Part shown: piece by piece, positions 60,700 to 64,000 of the stretch | How the letters are laid out: each line of letters starts with the position of its first letter | Numbering within the stretch: the stretch's first letter is position 1 | NCBI RefSeq assembly: GCF_014638355.1 | Contig: NZ_BMFK01000001.1 | Span: forward strand, 635,160 to 699,159 | Source: Priestia taiwanensis | Lineage (GTDB): Bacteria; Bacillota; Bacilli; Bacillales; Bacillaceae_G | Direction: 5' to 3' | Length of the DNA: 64,000 nt | Position numbers and translations under genes: made by a program | Notes under the pieces: generated by a model | Seen by the model: the letters and a program-made list of their open reading frames with translations, nothing else | Told to the model about the DNA's origin: nothing | The model's database searches: none

Positions 60700-61167
60700 T
60701 TATAACCCAAGTATATTCATGAAAATACCTCTTCGTTTTGGTTTCTTCATTTCTTGTAGCCTCACTGATTCCTGTTGTTCTGTGAGTTGCGATTCTAGAC
60801 TTTCTAGTCGTGCCCCCATTTCTGCAACAAGAGAGCGTAATTCTTCGATTTCTTTACGATGGTGTAATAGTTGATAGTTCACACCTTCGTCAGCTTTATG
60901 GGATAGTTTTCGCTCGTTCTCATCCGTTCGTTTCGTTAAGGAGTGTAATTGGTGTTGCAACGATTGAATTAATTCTGGTGGAATGGAAGGAGTGGAAGTT
61001 TTCTTTCGTGTTGTAGAAATGTAATTCTTAATTGCTATTATATCTTCATCCGAAAAGATATAATGACCTAATTCATTCTTTTGAATGCTATTTTCTTTCG
61101 CATATTTATGAACTATTTTACTCTTTACGCATAACTTTTCCGCCACATCATTCGTTTTATATACCAT
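60700..61167 (-). CDS. racA: RacA-like chromosome-anchoring protein
   Basis: A 155-aa protein with a MerR-like HTH at the N-terminus (VYKTNDVAEKLCVKSKIVHKYAKE then ELGHYIFSDEDI), a coiled coil (about 65-140, NYQLLHHRKEIEELRSLVAEM) and the basic, hydrophobic tail KKPKRRGIFMNILGL. The last two parts closely resemble the RacA of the B. cereus group as I recall it (about 180 aa), which ties the origin region to the cell pole in sporulation. This one is about 25 residues shorter in the linker, so it may be a paralogue. GGAGGAAAA precedes the ATG. Confidence 0.65.
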   Translation of the reverse strand: MVYKTNDVAEKLCVKSKIVHKYAKENSIQKNELGHYIFSDEDIIAIKNYISTTRKKTSTPSIPPELIQSLQHQLHSLTKRTDENERKLSHKADEGVNYQLLHHRKEIEELRSLVAEMGARLESLESQLTEQQESVRLQEMKKPKRRGIFMNILGL

Positions 61168-61368
61168 CTTTTTTCCTCCTCAATCGGTGTTTGTATTTAC
61201 TTGTTTCGCTATTTATTTTGCATTCCCTCCCTATGTGACAAAAGAAGAACTATCTCGTCAAAGAAAGCTAAATTTCCTATCGGGTGCAAAAATAATGTAA
61301 AAATGTGCTAAAAATACATGGATAGTTATCGTTCTTCATATATATATTAATGAAGGGAGTGGACAAAG

Positions 61369-62712
61369 ATGCAAAAGAGTAAAAAGTATATACGAGTGGG
61401 AAACATTCCAGGGGAGAAATCATTACACTTACTTGAAGAGCGGAATAAATACGTGTCAAAAGGCGTTGGGAACAATACACCAATCTTTGTGAAGCGAGCG
61501 CATGGGGCGTTAGTAGAAGATGTGGACGGGAATATGTTCTTAGATTTTGCGGGTGCGATCGGTTCACTAAATGTTGGACATACCCCAGAGAGTGTTGTTA
61601 CAGCTATTACGGAACAAGCACAAGCGTATATCCATCCATGTTTTCACGTTGCGATGTATGAACCGTACGTTCAACTTGCGAAGGTACTTGTAGAGTTGAC
61701 ACCGGGAAAGATGGAGAAGAAGGCAATGTTATTAAATAGTGGTGCAGAGGCAGTTGAGAACGCTGTTAAAATAGCGAGGAAATATACAGGAAAGCATGGA
61801 ATTGTTTCTTTCTCACGTGGCTTTCATGGCCGGACATTGCTAGCAATGAGTTTGACTAGTAAAGTGAAACCATATAAATATAAGATGGGACCATTTGCAC
61901 CGGCGGTATACAAAGCGCAATATCCATATATGATTGAGAAGCCAGAGAGTTTAACGGATGAGGAATACGTAGAGTATTGTTTGCATCAATTTCACCAATT
62001 TTTCTTAACGGAAGTATCTCCTGAAGAAGTGGCAGCGGTCGTCATGGAGCCAGTTCAAGGAGAGGGCGGGTTTATTATTCCACCGAAAGAGTTTGTGCAA
62101 GGAGTATATGAATTTTGCAAGAAGAACGATATATTGTTTATCGCAGACGAAATACAAACAGGCTTCGGTCGAACGGGTTATTTATTTGCGAGTGAGCATT
62201 TCGAGATTGAGCCAGATATCATGACGTTATCAAAGTCACTAGCAGCTGGTTTTCCGATTAGTGCGGTTGTTGCGCGAAAAGAAATAATGGATGCGGTCAC
62301 ACCAGGCGAAGCAGGTGGCACGTACGGAGGAAGTCCAATCGGGTGCGCTGCAGCATTAGCAACAATTCAGAAAGTAATCAAGGACGACTTGCCGATGAGA
62401 GCGAGAGAAATAGGCAAGAAGATTGTTATGCACTTCCGTCATGTACAAAAGAACGTTAATATTATCGCGGATGTACGAGGATTAGGTGCGATGTGTGCGA
62501 TTGAATTTCGCGATCCGTTAACAAATCAACCATTAAAAGAGTTTGTTTCAACGTATACGAAAGCCTGTTACGAAGCAGGAGTAATTGTTTTAAGCGCAGG
62601 CATCCATAGTAACGTCGTTCGTTTCTTAATGCCACTTGTTATTACGGATGAAGAGCTAGAAGAAGGGTTGGAAGTAATGACGGATGTATTGAAGCAATTA
62701 TTTCACGGATGA
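61369..62712 (+). CDS. gabT: Class III aminotransferase (4-aminobutyrate aminotransferase-like)
   Basis: A 447-aa PLP enzyme. It has LNSGAEAVENAVKIARKYTGKHGIVSFSRGFHGRT for cofactor binding, the EPVQGEGGFIIPP and FIADEIQTGFGRTG (Asp that holds the pyridine N) blocks, TLSKSLAAGFPISAVVAR with the Lys that carries PLP, and GGTYGGSPIGCAAAL. This is the omega-amino acid transaminase layout, and GabT is the best match. A GAAGGGAG site lies before the ATG. No gabD or regulator gene is adjacent, so the true substrate is uncertain. Confidence 0.85.
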   Translation: MQKSKKYIRVGNIPGEKSLHLLEERNKYVSKGVGNNTPIFVKRAHGALVEDVDGNMFLDFAGAIGSLNVGHTPESVVTAITEQAQAYIHPCFHVAMYEPYVQLAKVLVELTPGKMEKKAMLLNSGAEAVENAVKIARKYTGKHGIVSFSRGFHGRTLLAMSLTSKVKPYKYKMGPFAPAVYKAQYPYMIEKPESLTDEEYVEYCLHQFHQFFLTEVSPEEVAAVVMEPVQGEGGFIIPPKEFVQGVYEFCKKNDILFIADEIQTGFGRTGYLFASEHFEIEPDIMTLSKSLAAGFPISAVVARKEIMDAVTPGEAGGTYGGSPIGCAAALATIQKVIKDDLPMRAREIGKKIVMHFRHVQKNVNIIADVRGLGAMCAIEFRDPLTNQPLKEFVSTYTKACYEAGVIVLSAGIHSNVVRFLMPLVITDEELEEGLEVMTDVLKQLFHG

Positions 62713-62713
62713 T

Positions 62714-62757
62714 AAGAAGAAGGTTGTGAGCCAATGCTTACAACCTTCTTCTTTTAT
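62714..62757. terminator. Bidirectional terminator
   Basis: A 17-bp stem with one G-U: AAGAAGAAGGTTGTGAG and CTTACAACCTTCTTCTT around CCAATG, then T on the plus side. Convergent genes flank it. Confidence 0.9.
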
Positions 62758-63152
62758 TATGATTGTTTTGCTTGCTTAAATGTATCGTCTTCTACGAAAA
62801 TGTTTTCTTTATTTATTGCAACATCATGTGTTAATACTAATCCCATTGGATTTTTACTGTCGCTATCTTGGACAAGAGAGAAGGGGATGTTATGTTGGTT
62901 TGCCAGTTTGATGTATTTAGATAAGTAAGAGTAAGCGATATTTCCATTTAATAATAATTTTGTGTTCTTCGCTTGTTTCATCGCACTTTCTATTTCTTTG
63001 TACGTCGTACTTTTCATTACTTGCCCATTTGTTAAGGCGATTTCGATACGCTCACGAATCGTACCTAGAAAGACTTTTCGTTCCGCGCCTTTAATTTCAG
63101 GAGTTCCATATATGCCATTATTTAAATAGTCGTCAACAGTATTTTTTTTCAT
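62757..63152 (-). CDS. YueI family protein (DUF1694)
   Basis: A 131-aa protein. GIYGTPEIKGAERKVFLGTIRERIEIALTNGQVM is the family N-terminus, and a Rossmann-like L7Ae-type core follows (KNTKLLLNGNIAYSYLSKYIKLANQHNIPFSLVQD). It matches B. subtilis YueI; the fold suggests RNA or protein binding, but no role is known. GTAGG is close to the ATG. Confidence 0.88.
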   Translation of the reverse strand: MKKNTVDDYLNNGIYGTPEIKGAERKVFLGTIRERIEIALTNGQVMKSTTYKEIESAMKQAKNTKLLLNGNIAYSYLSKYIKLANQHNIPFSLVQDSDSKNPMGLVLTHDVAINKENIFVEDDTFKQAKQS

Positions 63153-63342
63153 TGGTAAACCTACTTTCTTTATATCAAAATAACTTATTATCCTTCTATA
63201 TTATACAAAAAGACATACAAATAACATATAATATGTGCAACTTCATGGGAAATCTTCATTTTTTCACTAAAAATATGGAAATTTTGGATAAAATACTTAA
63301 CTAAACACAAGAAGTATGTTAATATTCAGAATATAATACTGT

Positions 63343-64000
63343 ATGATGGGAGGGATATGTATCGTTACATTGATAGAACATAAAATATGTGATTACCTCA
63401 TTGAGCATAATATGTATCTGTTAGAGGAATGGAAGCGGAATAGTATCTTTTCAGAAGACGATCCATTCAGAGATGAATTTATGCGAAATGGTGAAGCAGT
63501 GTTTGCTTTCTTATTAGCTTATATTAGAGAAGAGGTAAGCTTAAGTTCTATCGAAGAGATGGCGTACAAAATTGCGAAAGAACGGGCAAATGCTGATTCG
63601 AATATAGGTAATTTTGTGTATAATGCAAACATTGGTCGAACAGCACTTTTTAAGCGGCTATATGACTTTAATATGACGATCGTAGACCTACAGCCTGTCA
63701 TCAATAAAATAAATATGTGCTTCGATCAATTTATCTATTTCGTAGTTGGTCAGTACTCAGAAATGATGAGTAAAAACTTAGAGGAAAAGAATAAATTTAT
63801 TGACGAAACGCATAAAGAGCGATTAACGATTTTGGGACAAATGTCTGCGAGTTTTGTTCATGAATTTCGTAATCCGTTAACATCTGTGATGGGTTTTATT
63901 AAGCTTTTGAAGGCGGATCATCCAGATACACCGTACTTAGATATTATTTCACATGAATTGCAACAATTGAATTTCCGTATTTCGCAGTTTTTATTAGTGT
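63343..64000 (+). CDS. Sensor histidine kinase, soluble (3' end outside window)
   Basis: The frame is open to the window end. Residues up to about 150 form a helical, RsbR-like sensing domain (CDYLIEHNMYLLEEWKRN... MCFDQFIYFVVGQYSEMM), then a linker coil and a HisKA dimerisation domain with ILGQMSASFVHEFRNPLTSVMGFIKLL, where the phospho-accepting His is in FVHEFRNP. The pattern matches sporulation-type kinases without membrane helices. The start is unclear: ATG at 63343 or 63346 lack a ribosome binding site, while GGGAGGG (63348) precedes no standard start at good spacing (TTG at 63370 is 15 bases on). Confidence 0.8.
   Translation, partial: MMGGICIVTLIEHKICDYLIEHNMYLLEEWKRNSIFSEDDPFRDEFMRNGEAVFAFLLAYIREEVSLSSIEEMAYKIAKERANADSNIGNFVYNANIGRTALFKRLYDFNMTIVDLQPVINKINMCFDQFIYFVVGQYSEMMSKNLEEKNKFIDETHKERLTILGQMSASFVHEFRNPLTSVMGFIKLLKADHPDTPYLDIISHELQQLNFRISQFLLV

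Overview
The window is low-GC DNA that reads as a chromosome segment of a Bacillus cereus group bacterium or a close relative. The evidence is strong AGGAGG-type ribosome binding sites, frequent GTG starts, a bacilliredoxin, a tricistronic GerA-type spore germination operon, a RacA homologue, a possible sigma-K promoter, a YueI homologue and HelD. No rRNA, tRNA, CRISPR array or intact insertion sequence was seen. The window cuts a GNAT acetyltransferase at its left edge and a sensor histidine kinase at its right edge.

Layout. 1-4.6 kb is housekeeping: acetyltransferase, bacilliredoxin, GrpB protein, methyltransferase, thyA-dfrA and plsC. 4.7-9.7 kb holds a small membrane-protein gene broken by a 17-bp tandem duplication, then a minus-strand array of DUF3139-like membrane-anchored paralogues (four full length, one half length, one N-terminal stub), an unannotated 51-aa membrane protein and a hemolysin III family protein. 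9.8-26.2 kb holds tatA-tatC, an M1 peptidase lipoprotein, a DegV protein, the germination operon, an MBL-fold hydrolase, a SCO1 protein, Hsp20, asparagine synthase, an FAD oxidoreductase, a methyltransferase, hydrolases and acetyltransferases.

26.3-30.4 kb is a first type VII secretion toxin module: three small helical or WXG-type partner proteins, a possible chaperone, a 577-aa pre-toxin with a C-terminal WHH-type HNH nuclease tip, and a SMI1/KNR4 immunity protein. About 1 kb of gene debris follows, including a serine-recombinase relic. 31.4-39.3 kb holds a DUF418 membrane protein, an alkaline phosphatase behind a possible Pho box, a DUF4275 protein, a two-component system, a P-loop kinase, an FMN reductase and an MFS transporter.

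39.4-43.5 kb is the most interesting locus: a tight four-gene operon with an ATP-grasp ligase, a small protein resembling the bacilysin prephenate decarboxylase BacA, an EamA exporter and a DUF6421-like protein with clustered His and Glu residues. It looks like a compact, possibly undescribed pathway for a prephenate-derived dipeptide or modified amino acid. 43.8-51.0 kb holds a TipAS-type MerR regulator, a spore-like cupin, helD with a decayed partial copy behind it, and several small genes.

51.3-55.4 kb is a second type VII toxin module: two small helical partners, an LXG protein with a hydrophobic glycine-rich C-terminus, two tandem paralogous multi-pass membrane proteins (likely immunity) separated by a relic of the toxin 3' end, and a DUF4176 protein. 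55.5-59.3 kb is an McrB-like AAA+ and DUF2357/PD-(D/E)XK nuclease pair, a probable type IV restriction or antiphage system. The window ends with an acyl-amino-acid-synthase-like protein, a VOC protein, the RacA homologue, a class III aminotransferase, a YueI family protein and the partial kinase.

Functions come from reading the sequences and from remembered family signatures. No database search was run. Many starts were moved from the longest open frame to the codon with the best Shine-Dalgarno site.
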